A DNA stretch of 34,001 nt, taken from positions 1 through 34,001 of the forward strand of contig CAJTRS010000023.1 in assembly GCA_910578805.1 (NCBI GenBank). The letters run 5' to 3'. This stretch comes from an uncultured Muribaculaceae bacterium (GTDB taxonomy: Bacteria; Bacteroidota; Bacteroidia; Bacteroidales; Muribaculaceae). Made by a program: the position numbers and the translations under genes. The first letter of the stretch is position 1. Every line of letters starts with the position of its first letter. The notes beneath the pieces are model-generated. The model was not told where the DNA came from. It worked only from the letters and a program-made list of their open reading frames with translations, and did no database searches. This document shows, one piece after another, positions 16,079 through 24,864 of the stretch.

Positions 16079-17470
16079 ATGTCAGCGATTAAAACCAAAT
16101 TAGCTGCAATGAATTTTCTCGAATTTGCCGTGTGGGGCGCTTACCTCACCTGTATGGGCAATTATCTGGGCCGCGCAGGCATGGGCGAGGAAATAGCATG
16201 GTTTTATGCCATTCAAGGCATTGTGTCCATATTCATGCCCACCATCATGGGCATTGTGGCCGACAAACTGATCCAGCCACAAAAACTGCTTGGCCTTTGT
16301 CACCTCATGGCCGGACTTGTCATGCTCGGACTTTTTTACATAGGCATGAACCACGAAACACCTGACAAGACCACATTCATAGCCATATACACCTTAAGCG
16401 TGGCTTTTTTCATGCCGACCTTGGCTCTGTCAAACACCACTGCGTTCACAATACTCAAAAAACACGGACTGGATACCGTGAAGGATTTCCCCCCGATAAG
16501 GGTTCTCGGCACAGTCGGTTTCATAGCCACCATGTGGTTTGTCAACTGCGCCGCGATTGATGACGGAAACTTCACATTCACATTCGGTGACAATGCGGGC
16601 AAATTCCAATATACCTACATGCAGTTTTTCGTGTCGGGGATTTTGAGTATATTGTTGTTCCTGTATTGCCTGACCCTGCCGCGCTGCATCATTGAAAAGA
16701 AGCCCAAACAGAAACTGAGCGAGACTTTAGGGCTTAACGCTTTCCGGCTTTTCAAGGATAAGAAAATGGCTCTCTTCTTTATATTCTCCATGCTTTTAGG
16801 AATGTCGCTCCAGATAACCAACGGATATGCCGGTCCGTTCCTTACCAGTTTCAAGAGCAGCACAATCCCTGAGATCGCCAACAGTTTCGCCGCCAACAAT
16901 GCTACAATGTTAGTGTCCATTTCACAAGTGAGCGAGGCTCTGTGCATACTGCTGATACCGTTTTTCCTCAAACGCTACGGCATAAAGGTGGTAATGTTTC
17001 TGGCCATGTCGGCCTGGGTGCTCAGATTCGGGCTTTTCGGTGTCGGTTCGCCCGACATGCCCGGAGTGATACTATTCTTCCTTTCCTGCATAGTTTACGG
17101 CGTGGCTTTCGACTTCTTCAACGTGTCGGGCGGACTTTATGTGGACCAGAAGAGCGATCCGTCAATCAAGGCCTCTGCCCAGGGACTGTTCATGCTTATG
17201 ACCAACGGTCTGGGTGCCACCATAGGCACCCTGTCGGCCGGCGCAGTGGTAAATCACTTCTGCCATTGGGAAAACGGAGTGCTCGTAGGCGACTGGACCT
17301 CTACATGGCTTATATTCGCAGCATACGCCCTGGTTGTGGCTCTGCTGTTCTGGATACTGTTTCACGACAAGGAAACCAAATCCGACATCACCAAGTCCGA
17401 AGCCTCCGAAGCGGACGGAAACGATCCTGAAGGATTCATTCAGACAGGAAATTCAGATTCACGCCTATGA
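16079..17470 (+). CDS. nucleoside:H+ symporter, NupG-like MFS transporter
   Basis: A 463-aa protein with about 12 hydrophobic helices. The opening MNFLEFAVWGAYLTCMGNYL and the following IPGIVSIFMP-like helix (here IQGIVSIFMPTIMGIVADK) match the Nuc_H_symport/NupG group of the major facilitator superfamily. The C-terminal tail after about 430 is acidic and hydrophilic. The expected role is proton-driven uptake of nucleosides across the inner membrane; exact substrates are not visible. It starts 16 bp after the nuclease gene and its TGA overlaps the ATG of rsmE (ATGA), so translation of the pair is probably coupled. Confidence 0.87.
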   Translation: MSAIKTKLAAMNFLEFAVWGAYLTCMGNYLGRAGMGEEIAWFYAIQGIVSIFMPTIMGIVADKLIQPQKLLGLCHLMAGLVMLGLFYIGMNHETPDKTTFIAIYTLSVAFFMPTLALSNTTAFTILKKHGLDTVKDFPPIRVLGTVGFIATMWFVNCAAIDDGNFTFTFGDNAGKFQYTYMQFFVSGILSILLFLYCLTLPRCIIEKKPKQKLSETLGLNAFRLFKDKKMALFFIFSMLLGMSLQITNGYAGPFLTSFKSSTIPEIANSFAANNATMLVSISQVSEALCILLIPFFLKRYGIKVVMFLAMSAWVLRFGLFGVGSPDMPGVILFFLSCIVYGVAFDFFNVSGGLYVDQKSDPSIKASAQGLFMLMTNGLGATIGTLSAGAVVNHFCHWENGVLVGDWTSTWLIFAAYALVVALLFWILFHDKETKSDITKSEASEADGNDPEGFIQTGNSDSRL

Positions 17471-18174
17471 TACGGTTCTATGCTCCCGACATAGCATCGA
17501 CACTTACCCTACCCGAGAGCGACTCGCAGCATTGCATCAGGGTGCTGCGAATGAACCTCGGCGATGAGATAGAGGTAATCGACGGACGAGGCCGGCTACT
17601 GCAATGCCGCATAGTGTCACCGCATTCCAAGCACACCGGAGTGGAGATACTGCACAGTAGCAACCTTCCGCTGCCATGGAATCATCATATCACTGTTGCC
17701 GTAGCCCCCACAAAGCATCTTGACCGCATGGAATGGCTTGTGGAAAAACTAACCGAAATAGGGGTAAACCGCATAGTCCCACTTCTGTGTCAACGTTCCG
17801 AACGCAAGGAGATAAAAGTCGAACGCCTCGAAAAGATAGCCGTATCGGCCATGAAGCAATCCCTCAAAGCCACACTGCCCGAGATACAGCCCATGACTCC
17901 TGTGTCGAAAGTGCTGGACTCATATGAAGACGCACAGAAGTTCATAGCCTACTGTGATCCGTCGCTTCCACGCCTGTCGCTTGCACGGGAATACAAGCCC
18001 CACACCTCATCGGTGGTTATCATAGGCCCCGAAGGCGATTTCTCACCTGAAGAGATACGCGGCGCACTGGACCGGCAATGGCTTCCGGTGACATTGGGCG
18101 AAAACAGGCTGCGTACCGAAACGGCAGCACTTGTTGCTTGTGACACATTCCATCTAATAGACCAGCTTCATTAA
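17467..18174 (+). CDS. rsmE: 16S rRNA m3U1498 methyltransferase RsmE
   Basis: A 235-aa SPOUT-class methyltransferase that N3-methylates U1498 of 16S rRNA in assembled 30S subunits. The N-terminal PUA-like domain (1-70) contains HCIRVLRMNLGDEIEVIDGRG. The C-terminal trefoil-knot domain carries the SAM-binding motifs IIGPEGDFS (186-193) and LGENRLRTETA (210-220). Length and motifs are normal. The ATG overlaps the stop of the transporter gene by four bases (ATGA). Confidence 0.95.
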   Translation: MIRFYAPDIASTLTLPESDSQHCIRVLRMNLGDEIEVIDGRGRLLQCRIVSPHSKHTGVEILHSSNLPLPWNHHITVAVAPTKHLDRMEWLVEKLTEIGVNRIVPLLCQRSERKEIKVERLEKIAVSAMKQSLKATLPEIQPMTPVSKVLDSYEDAQKFIAYCDPSLPRLSLAREYKPHTSSVVIIGPEGDFSPEEIRGALDRQWLPVTLGENRLRTETAALVACDTFHLIDQLH

Positions 18175-18211
18175 ACTTTCTGACAGATTACCAACAATCA
18201 CATAGCTCATC

Positions 18212-19024
18212 ATGAACGATATAATACGTAAAATATCTCCCTCCGATAATTTTTTTCTGCTTGCAGGCCCTTGCGTTATCGAAAATGAGAAGATGGCTCT
18301 TGAAATCGCCGAGAATATCGTAGAGACAACTTCACGGCTCAACATACCTTATGTGTTCAAAGGCTCATACCGCAAGGCCAACCGCTCTCGCATAGACTCA
18401 TTCACCGGCATAGGCGACCTTGAGGCGCTGTCCATACTCCGTAAGGTGCGTGACACATTCGGCTGTCCGGTGGTTACCGATATCCACTCTCCCGAAGAAG
18501 CGTCCATGGCAGCCGATTTTGTCGATGTACTCCAGATTCCCGCATTTCTGTGCCGGCAGACCGACCTGCTTGTAGCAGCCGCACGAACCGGAAAGACTGT
18601 AAACATCAAAAAAGGCCAGTTTCTGTCACCCGAAGCCATGAAATTTGCCGTGCAGAAAGTACGCGATGCCGGCAATGACAAAGTAGCCATCACCGAACGT
18701 GGCGTGAGTTTCGGCTATCAGGACCTTATAGTGGACTACCGCGGGATACCTACCATGCAGGCATTTGACTGCCCCGTTATTCTCGACTCGACCCATTCGC
18801 TGCAACAGCCCAATCAGGAGAAAGGTGTGACCGGCGGACGTCCCGACCTTATCGAGACAATATCCCGCGCAGGAATAGCTGTGGGTGCCGACGGTATCTT
18901 TATCGAGACGCACCCCAATCCGGCGCAAGCCAAAAGCGACGGAGCCAACATGCTGCCTTTAGCACAGTTGCCTCGCCTTCTCGAACACCTTTGCGCCATA
19001 AGAGCCGCAATATCCAAGTTCTGA
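18212..19024 (+). CDS. kdsA: 3-deoxy-8-phosphooctulonate synthase (Kdo-8-phosphate synthase)
   Basis: A 270-aa enzyme condensing phosphoenolpyruvate with arabinose 5-phosphate to Kdo-8-phosphate, the precursor of the inner core of lipopolysaccharide. Seen motifs are LLAGPCVIEN at 16-25, FKGSYRKANRSR, DVLQIPAFLCRQTDLL, NIKKGQFLSPEAM, DSTHSLQQP and FIETHPNPAQAKSDG. The Cys in GPC (Cys21), with the later His (DSTHS), Glu (IETHP) and Asp (KSDG), is the ligand set of the metal-dependent class; the metal-independent E. coli type has Asn at the Cys position. It is the last gene of the plus-strand run, 37 bp after rsmE. Confidence 0.95.
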   Translation: MNDIIRKISPSDNFFLLAGPCVIENEKMALEIAENIVETTSRLNIPYVFKGSYRKANRSRIDSFTGIGDLEALSILRKVRDTFGCPVVTDIHSPEEASMAADFVDVLQIPAFLCRQTDLLVAAARTGKTVNIKKGQFLSPEAMKFAVQKVRDAGNDKVAITERGVSFGYQDLIVDYRGIPTMQAFDCPVILDSTHSLQQPNQEKGVTGGRPDLIETISRAGIAVGADGIFIETHPNPAQAKSDGANMLPLAQLPRLLEHLCAIRAAISKF

Positions 19025-19031
19025 ACCGGAC

Positions 19032-19063
19032 CTGTCAGTAAACACGGAGTTTATTCCTGACAG
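19032..19063. other. hairpin between convergent kdsA and GNAT genes
   Basis: CTGTCAGTAAAC pairs with GTTTA-TTC-CTGACAG, leaving a 3-nt bulge and a 5-nt loop. It spans the 26-bp gap and the 3' end of the GNAT gene. No U-run is seen on either side, so it is only a candidate two-way 3'-end structure. Confidence 0.4.
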
Positions 19064-19581
19064 TCAGGCGTAAGCAATCGCTGATACACAAACACATCGG
19101 CGTAACTCTCCCCTGTCCTGATCCATGAGCGTAGCCTGCCGGATATGCGGTATCCGCACGCTTCGAACACGGATTGTGAAGGCTTGTTGCCTACAGCTAC
19201 ATGCGCCCAGAGCTGGTGCATTCCTACTTGATAGAAACAATAGTGCGAAAGCATATCGAGCGCTTCGGTGGCTATACCGCGCCCTCTATGGCAAGGAGCT
19301 ATCACTATCCCCACACCGGCCCTGCGGTTGAGTGAATCGAATTCATAAAGGTCCACACAACCCAATGCCTCACCGGAAACAGCATCGGCTATTATCAGCC
19401 GGAGCTGTCCGACGGAAAATATGTCGGGATTGTAGCTTTGCACATAGTCCCACAGAAACTGCCTCGACAACGGAGCTCTGGATATTCCATGAATCCATTC
19501 GGACTCGATGTTTTCCCACACATACATGGCATCGACATCGGAAGGCTCCGGAGCACGCAATATTATATCGGGAGTTGCCAT
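19051..19581 (-). CDS. GNAT-family N-acetyltransferase (RimJ/RimL-like)
   Basis: A 176-aa protein of the GNAT fold. The N-terminal ILRAPEPSDVDAMYVWEN is the usual first strand and helix of the RimJ/RimL/SpeG-like subgroup. The acetyl-CoA pyrophosphate loop is in APCHRGRGIATEAL at about 95-108, and the C-terminal motif NKPSQSVFEACGYRISGRLR is typical of the same group. The acceptor (protein N-terminus, polyamine or small molecule) cannot be told. It is the last gene of the ispC-rseP-rlmI-DPP-recR run, 6 bp after recR. Confidence 0.88.
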   Translation of the reverse strand: MATPDIILRAPEPSDVDAMYVWENIESEWIHGISRAPLSRQFLWDYVQSYNPDIFSVGQLRLIIADAVSGEALGCVDLYEFDSLNRRAGVGIVIAPCHRGRGIATEALDMLSHYCFYQVGMHQLWAHVAVGNKPSQSVFEACGYRISGRLRSWIRTGESYADVFVYQRLLTPDCQE

Positions 19582-19587
19582 CGGGTA

Positions 19588-20211
19588 TCAGTTGAATGAA
19601 TCGGTAAACAATGTGCGCTGTAACAACGAGCGCCCTAATGTCACCTCATCGGTATATTCCAGTTCATTACCCACCGACATACCGCGGGCAAGCTGGGTTA
19701 CCCTTACCTGCGGATACGGAGCAAGTTTCCGGAATATGTAGAAGTTGGTGGTATCCCCCTCCATGGTCGCGCTCAGAGCAAGGATCACCTCGCCGATATC
19801 GCCAGAAGCCACGCGCTCCACGAGCGAATCTATCTGCAAGGCATCTGGACCTATGCCGTCCATGGGCGATATAACACCTCCGAGCACATGATACACTCCG
19901 AAAAACTGCCGGGTGCGTTCTATGCTCATCACATCGCTTATATTTTCCACCACACACACAGTGGAGTGGTCACGCCGCGGAGAGGAGCATATGTCACATA
20001 TTTCAGTCTCGGAAATATTATGGCACACACTGCAATAGCGTATGTTACGGCGCATATCTATTATAGCCTGCCCCAGAGCCACTCCTTCGGCTTCATCTCG
20101 ACGCAGCAGATGCAGGGCGAGCCGGAGCGCTGTCTTGCGCCCCACACCCGGAAGCCGCGACAATTCAGTCACGGCATTTTCCAGAAGCCGCGATGCAAAT
20201 TCTTCGTTCAT
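19588..20211 (-). CDS. recR: recombination mediator RecR
   Basis: A 207-aa protein of normal RecR length, which with RecO (and RecF) helps load RecA on gapped single-stranded DNA. It shows the N-terminal helix-hairpin-helix with LPGVGRKTALRLALHLL, the C4 zinc finger (Cys60, Cys63, Cys72, Cys75, as CSVC-x8-CDIC), a Toprim domain beginning VCVVENISDVMSIE and containing LGGVISPMDGIGP, and the C-terminal block TQLARGMSVGNELEYTDEVTLGRSL in which the Walker-B-like region is intact. It starts 13 bp after the DPP III gene. Confidence 0.97.
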   Translation of the reverse strand: MNEEFASRLLENAVTELSRLPGVGRKTALRLALHLLRRDEAEGVALGQAIIDMRRNIRYCSVCHNISETEICDICSSPRRDHSTVCVVENISDVMSIERTRQFFGVYHVLGGVISPMDGIGPDALQIDSLVERVASGDIGEVILALSATMEGDTTNFYIFRKLAPYPQVRVTQLARGMSVGNELEYTDEVTLGRSLLQRTLFTDSFN

Positions 20212-20224
20212 ACCGGGCCGGACA

Positions 20225-22249
20225 TCACTTGGACAATGAGGAATACTCCTTGGAGTACCGCTGCATCTGACCTATGTAATCCTCATCGTAGCTTATGTTC
20301 ACATCAATGATCTCCGTATTGTCAGCATTATATACGGGTGTGTAACGGGGATTGACAAAACCTCTGTAAGGCGCTATGTCAAGATGTGAATAGCGGTCGA
20401 TAATCTCCCGGTGGAGTTTGGGGTCAACTTTCACGGCATAGGCTTCCACCATATCGCGGCCGGCCTCATAGTCGCCTTCGCTCTTTATGCGCTGTATCTC
20501 ACCGAGCAACTGTCCGAACAACTGACGCAGACGTTCGTAATCATTAATGCGTAGATATGTCTTGCCGTCGATGGTGTAATACTCTATCACCTTTTCAGGA
20601 GCACCCTTTTCGAGAGCCCATTCCGATATCAGTTTACGATTGCGCATATGGGCTTCCTCCACGTCCTTGCCGGGTTCGATGCGCATGAGCTGGGTCATAA
20701 GGCCATTGAGAATATATTTGTAATACTGGGCTTTGTAAGCTTCAGGGCTGTCTATCAGCCCAAGCTCTATCAGTTTGGGGTCAGCAAGATAATACAGCGC
20801 AAACAAGTCGGCACGGGCTTCCTCCAACGTGGAACCATGGGCTTTCAGCGCATCAGGGTCCACTCCGGGAAGCAGACGGCCTGACGCATGGCCGAGGCAT
20901 TCGTGCAAATCAGTGTGAAGATTATCGGTTATAAACAGATACTTGTCCATAAGTTCACGCATAGCGGTATCGGGCACGAACTCTTCATTGAAACCATTTC
21001 CGTGCGAGGCCTCGTCATAAGCCTGTGTTATATTCTCTATGGTCACCGATTTCGACCCGTGGGCGGCGCGAATCCAGTTGGCATTGGGCAGATTGATACC
21101 AATGGGAGTGGACGGATATGCGTCACCGGCCAGAATTGCCGCCGTGATCACCTTCGCGGTCACACCCTTTACCTCTTCCTTGCGGAATCGGGGATCGACC
21201 GGCGAATTGCACTCGAACCATTGTGCATTGCCGCTTATCACTTCCGTGCGGTGCGAAGCATCAAGATTCTTGAAATTGACTATAGATTCCCAGTTGCCGG
21301 TCATGCCCAACGGATCATCGTAGCTCTCAATAAAACCGTTGATGAAATCCACTCGTGAACCGGTATCGCCCACCCAAAGTATGGAATAGTCATCAAAAGC
21401 TTTCAGATCACCGGTCGTGTAATATTCGATAAGTTTATTTATCACGCTGCGCTGAGTGTCATTTTCGGCATAAAGAGCCGCTTTGCGCAGATTATCGACT
21501 ATGCGTTCTATGGCCTTGGAGTAAAGACCGCCTACCTTATAGGTCTGCTCCACAACCTTGCCGCCCTCTTTTGTAACACGGGTATTAAGCCCATAGGACA
21601 CGGGAGTCATATCGGTGGTATCCTTCAACGCCGCATAGTAATCCTCCACCTCTTTCTGGGTCACACCGTCATAAAGATTTGTGGCAGATGTGGCTATGAG
21701 GTCCTGACCTTCGGCCTGATTCACTTTCTTTGCCATAAATGCCGGATCGAATATCACGCGGGTAAGGACATCGATGTTTTCAGGCTTACGGTCATCAGGC
21801 AAAGCCTTGACCTGTGCATCGAAAAATTCACGGCTGAACTCGGGAACGAATTTATCCATGGAATAATGGTGATGTATCCCGTTACCGAACCACACCTGCT
21901 TCAGATATTTCACAAAAGCCTTGAATTCCTTGTCGGCCATGCGGTCACCTTTGTAATTGGCATATATATCCTCAAGAAGCGAACGCAACTGCAGATTGTA
22001 TTTGTTGTTTTGATCCCACAATATATCGCGCCCTGAAATTGCCGCCTCGGTCAGATAATATATCAATTTCTTCCTGTCGGGAGACAATTCCTCAAAACCG
22101 GGCACCTTGTACCGCAAGACCTCTACATCGGCAAAACGGTCCACTACATAATCAAAATCCTTGTTACTGTCACTTGCCATAACGTTAGTCGATATGCTTA
22201 TCGTGAGGGCTGCACCCATCACTGTGGTTTTTAATACAGACATATTCAT
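20225..22249 (-). CDS. dipeptidyl-peptidase III, M49 zinc peptidase
   Basis: A 674-aa M49 metallopeptidase that releases dipeptides from the N-terminus of short peptides. The zinc motif is the family's six-residue HECLGH at 449-454; the second motif EEARAD at 476-481 supplies the third zinc ligand. The Cys inside the motif, in place of the Leu of eukaryotic HELLGH, and the length fit the Bacteroides-type enzyme (B. thetaiotaomicron DPP III). An N-terminal hydrophobic segment (about 8-24) ending VMA-SDS looks like a type I signal peptide, so the enzyme may be periplasmic rather than cytosolic; this should be treated as a prediction. It starts 20 bp after the rlmI-like gene. Confidence 0.94.
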   Translation of the reverse strand: MNMSVLKTTVMGAALTISISTNVMASDSNKDFDYVVDRFADVEVLRYKVPGFEELSPDRKKLIYYLTEAAISGRDILWDQNNKYNLQLRSLLEDIYANYKGDRMADKEFKAFVKYLKQVWFGNGIHHHYSMDKFVPEFSREFFDAQVKALPDDRKPENIDVLTRVIFDPAFMAKKVNQAEGQDLIATSATNLYDGVTQKEVEDYYAALKDTTDMTPVSYGLNTRVTKEGGKVVEQTYKVGGLYSKAIERIVDNLRKAALYAENDTQRSVINKLIEYYTTGDLKAFDDYSILWVGDTGSRVDFINGFIESYDDPLGMTGNWESIVNFKNLDASHRTEVISGNAQWFECNSPVDPRFRKEEVKGVTAKVITAAILAGDAYPSTPIGINLPNANWIRAAHGSKSVTIENITQAYDEASHGNGFNEEFVPDTAMRELMDKYLFITDNLHTDLHECLGHASGRLLPGVDPDALKAHGSTLEEARADLFALYYLADPKLIELGLIDSPEAYKAQYYKYILNGLMTQLMRIEPGKDVEEAHMRNRKLISEWALEKGAPEKVIEYYTIDGKTYLRINDYERLRQLFGQLLGEIQRIKSEGDYEAGRDMVEAYAVKVDPKLHREIIDRYSHLDIAPYRGFVNPRYTPVYNADNTEIIDVNISYDEDYIGQMQRYSKEYSSLSK

Positions 22250-22269
22250 TAATTTATCTATGAGAGATT

Positions 22270-23466
22270 TTATTCTATATAAAGTATCAGGCCTTTAAGA
22301 TATTCACCCTCGGGGTGATATATGTTGACAGGGTGATCAGCCGGCTGGCTGAGCTGATGAAGTATGCGCACACGGCGGCCTGTCTGCGCGGCGGCCGAAA
22401 ATACGGCCAGCCGGAACTGCTCCTTTGTTATGGCCTGTGAACAGGAGAATGTGAATAACACACTGCCCGAAGGCATCTTCTCCATGGCCTTGGCATTAAG
22501 CCGCTGATAACCCCGCAACGCATTTTTTATGGCTCCGCGGTGTTTGGCAAACGCCGGAGGATCAAGAATCACCAGATCATACATATCGGGCTGCATATCG
22601 GCAAGATACTTGAAAGCGTCCTCGGCAAAAGCCTTGTGAGGCGCGGCGTCACCGAAGTTGATTTCAACATTGGCCTCAGTAAGAGCCACGGCCTTGGCCG
22701 AACTGTCAACTGAATGCACCAGATTGGCACCGCCTTTTATGGCATACACTGAAAAACCGCCGGTGTAACAGAACATATTGAGTACCCGGCGTCCTCCGGC
22801 ATAACGGCGAAGCAGATCGCGGTTGTCACGCTGGTCAACAAAAAATCCGGTTTTCTGCCCTTTCAACCAGTCAACATGAAACTTAAGCCCGTTTTCCATA
22901 GCTATATTTGTGTCATAGCCACCTATTATATAATCATTCTGCGGATCAAGGCTCGCTTTATACGGCAACGTTGTCTCGGATTTGTAATACACATTACGGA
23001 TTCCGGCACCTTCAATTTCCGTCAATGCCGTGGCAATCATGTTGCGGGCATAGTGCATACCCGGCGAATGGGCCTGCAACACGGCCGTGTGGCCATAGAC
23101 ATCGACTATAAGCCCCGGGAGAAAGTCACCCTCACCATGCACCAATCGGTAGGCATCGTTATCATCGCGTATCAGATTCAGAGCGCCGCTACGAAGGCGG
23201 AAAGCCTCGGCAAGACGGTCATGATAAAACCGGCTGTCGATCACTTCACTGCCCGACGAGAGCATACGCACCGCAATGCTGCCTATCTGATAATGTCCGG
23301 TTCCGAGCAGACGGCCGTCATGCGACACAACCGATACAACATCGCCCTCCTCTATACTGTTGTCCATACATTCTATGGCTCCGGAAAACACCCACGGGTG
23401 AAAACGCATGAGCGACTCTTCCTTGCCGCGGCGCAACGTGATTACGGGATAATCCTTTTTGTCCAT
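22270..23466 (-). CDS. rlmI: class I rRNA methyltransferase, RlmI-like
   Basis: A 398-aa SAM-dependent methyltransferase of the RlmI/COG1092 family, which methylates C5 of a cytosine in 23S rRNA (m5C1962 in E. coli). It has an N-terminal PUA-like domain (1-75, including HPWVFSGAIE), a family segment GQKTGFFVDQRDNR at 203-216, SAM motif I VLNMFCYTGGFSVYA at 228-242, the acidic ribose-binding VDSS at 253-256, LDPPAF at 301-306, and FTFSCSQ near 339, where the Cys is the expected nucleophile. Naming by the E. coli gene is by family resemblance; the exact target base is inferred. It is 24 bp downstream of rseP. Confidence 0.88.
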   Translation of the reverse strand: MDKKDYPVITLRRGKEESLMRFHPWVFSGAIECMDNSIEEGDVVSVVSHDGRLLGTGHYQIGSIAVRMLSSGSEVIDSRFYHDRLAEAFRLRSGALNLIRDDNDAYRLVHGEGDFLPGLIVDVYGHTAVLQAHSPGMHYARNMIATALTEIEGAGIRNVYYKSETTLPYKASLDPQNDYIIGGYDTNIAMENGLKFHVDWLKGQKTGFFVDQRDNRDLLRRYAGGRRVLNMFCYTGGFSVYAIKGGANLVHSVDSSAKAVALTEANVEINFGDAAPHKAFAEDAFKYLADMQPDMYDLVILDPPAFAKHRGAIKNALRGYQRLNAKAMEKMPSGSVLFTFSCSQAITKEQFRLAVFSAAAQTGRRVRILHQLSQPADHPVNIYHPEGEYLKGLILYIE

Positions 23467-23490
23467 ACTATATAACAGGTTTTTATCGGT

Positions 23491-24855
23491 TTACATAATT
23501 GCTCTGAACAGATCGGCACCATTGGCATAGACCAGAAGCAATATAATGAAAAGCATTCCGGCATACTGGGCATATATCAGCACCTTGTCACTCGGTTTAC
23601 GCCGTGTCACCACTTCCCAGAGCAGGAACATGACATGACCGCCGTCAAGACCCGGTATGGGTATGATGTTCATGAATGCGAGTATAACCGAAAGAAATGC
23701 AGTCATACTCCAGAACGAATACCAGTTCCACCGGTCAGGGAACATACTGCCGATAGTGCCGAAGCCGCCTATGCTCTTCACGCCTTGGGTCGAAAACAGG
23801 TGCTTAAGCGAGCTGACATAATTGCCGAGTATGCCTGTGCCTATCTCCCACCCTTTGGGGAATGACTCAAAGAAACCGTACTTGATAAACACGGTTGGAT
23901 ATACATCGGTAATATCCTTGAGTCTGAATCCGAGTTTGCCATTGGAATCGGGAGTGGCTGCAAGCTGAATTCTATGGCCCTCACGCTCCACGGTGACGGT
24001 TGTCGGCTTACCGGCAAATCTTTCAAGAGCGGCAGTCAGCTCGGTATAGCTCGGCGTAGCAACCGTATCCACCGCCACAATTCTGTCGCCGGTGATTATT
24101 CCGGCATCGGCTGCAGGGCTACCTCCCTGCACATTATCGACAAACACCGGCTGGCGGTAAGTCATAAACATATCGTCCTTGCCGAATCTCAGCATGAAAT
24201 CATTCGGTATGGCCACATTGACCGTATCCTTGTGGTCGCGTAGCACCGTAACGGTTTTGGCATTGACCATACGGAAGAGCATATCGTCCTGCGAGGCATC
24301 GATCGGATTGTTATCGGCAAACATAGGTATGTCACCGTTGCGGAATCCGGCCTCTATGGCAGGCGCTCCGAAATCCATACCTTCATAGGCGGTTTCGATA
24401 GGCACATATTTTTCACCCCAATACCATGCTATACCTGAATAGATGAGTATGGCCAGAATAAAGTTGAAAGTCACACCGCCTACCATCACCAAAAGACGCT
24501 GATAGGCAGGCTTGGCTCTGAACTCCCACGGTTTTTCGGGCTGCGCCATCTGCTCGGTGTCCATCGATTCGTCGATCATGCCGGCAATCTTCACATAACC
24601 GCCAAAGGGCACCCAGCCTATACCGTATTCCGTATCACGCCATGTGGCTCGTTCATTGCCATTGCTGTCATATTTGGGCGCTTTCTTTTTGGGTTTCCAC
24701 TTTGCAAGAGAGAACCAGGGATTGAAAAACAGATAGAATTTCTCTACCTTAATACCGAAAATCCTGGCCATGATGTAATGTCCGAACTCATGTATTACGA
24801 CCAACAGTGCCAGTGCGGCCACAAGTTGGACTCCTTTTATCATTATTGATTCCAT
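23491..24855 (-). CDS. rseP: site-2 intramembrane zinc protease RseP
   Basis: A 454-aa M50 intramembrane protease acting in regulated intramembrane proteolysis of anti-sigma factors and in clearing signal-peptide remnants. The zinc motif HEFGH is at 22-26 in the first transmembrane helix, and the second catalytic motif GLDGGH at about 402-407 (Asp404 the metal ligand) is in a late helix. A PDZ domain lies between, around GGSPAADAGIITGDRIVAVD. The hydrophilic insertion after the first helix (RATWRDTEYGIGWVPFGGYVKI) is usual for this family. Start ATG 24855, with a later in-frame Met at residue 5. It is 9 bp after ispC, an order often seen in Bacteroidota. Confidence 0.95.
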   Translation of the reverse strand: MESIMIKGVQLVAALALLVVIHEFGHYIMARIFGIKVEKFYLFFNPWFSLAKWKPKKKAPKYDSNGNERATWRDTEYGIGWVPFGGYVKIAGMIDESMDTEQMAQPEKPWEFRAKPAYQRLLVMVGGVTFNFILAILIYSGIAWYWGEKYVPIETAYEGMDFGAPAIEAGFRNGDIPMFADNNPIDASQDDMLFRMVNAKTVTVLRDHKDTVNVAIPNDFMLRFGKDDMFMTYRQPVFVDNVQGGSPAADAGIITGDRIVAVDTVATPSYTELTAALERFAGKPTTVTVEREGHRIQLAATPDSNGKLGFRLKDITDVYPTVFIKYGFFESFPKGWEIGTGILGNYVSSLKHLFSTQGVKSIGGFGTIGSMFPDRWNWYSFWSMTAFLSVILAFMNIIPIPGLDGGHVMFLLWEVVTRRKPSDKVLIYAQYAGMLFIILLLVYANGADLFRAIM

Positions 24856-24864
24856 AACGAATTG

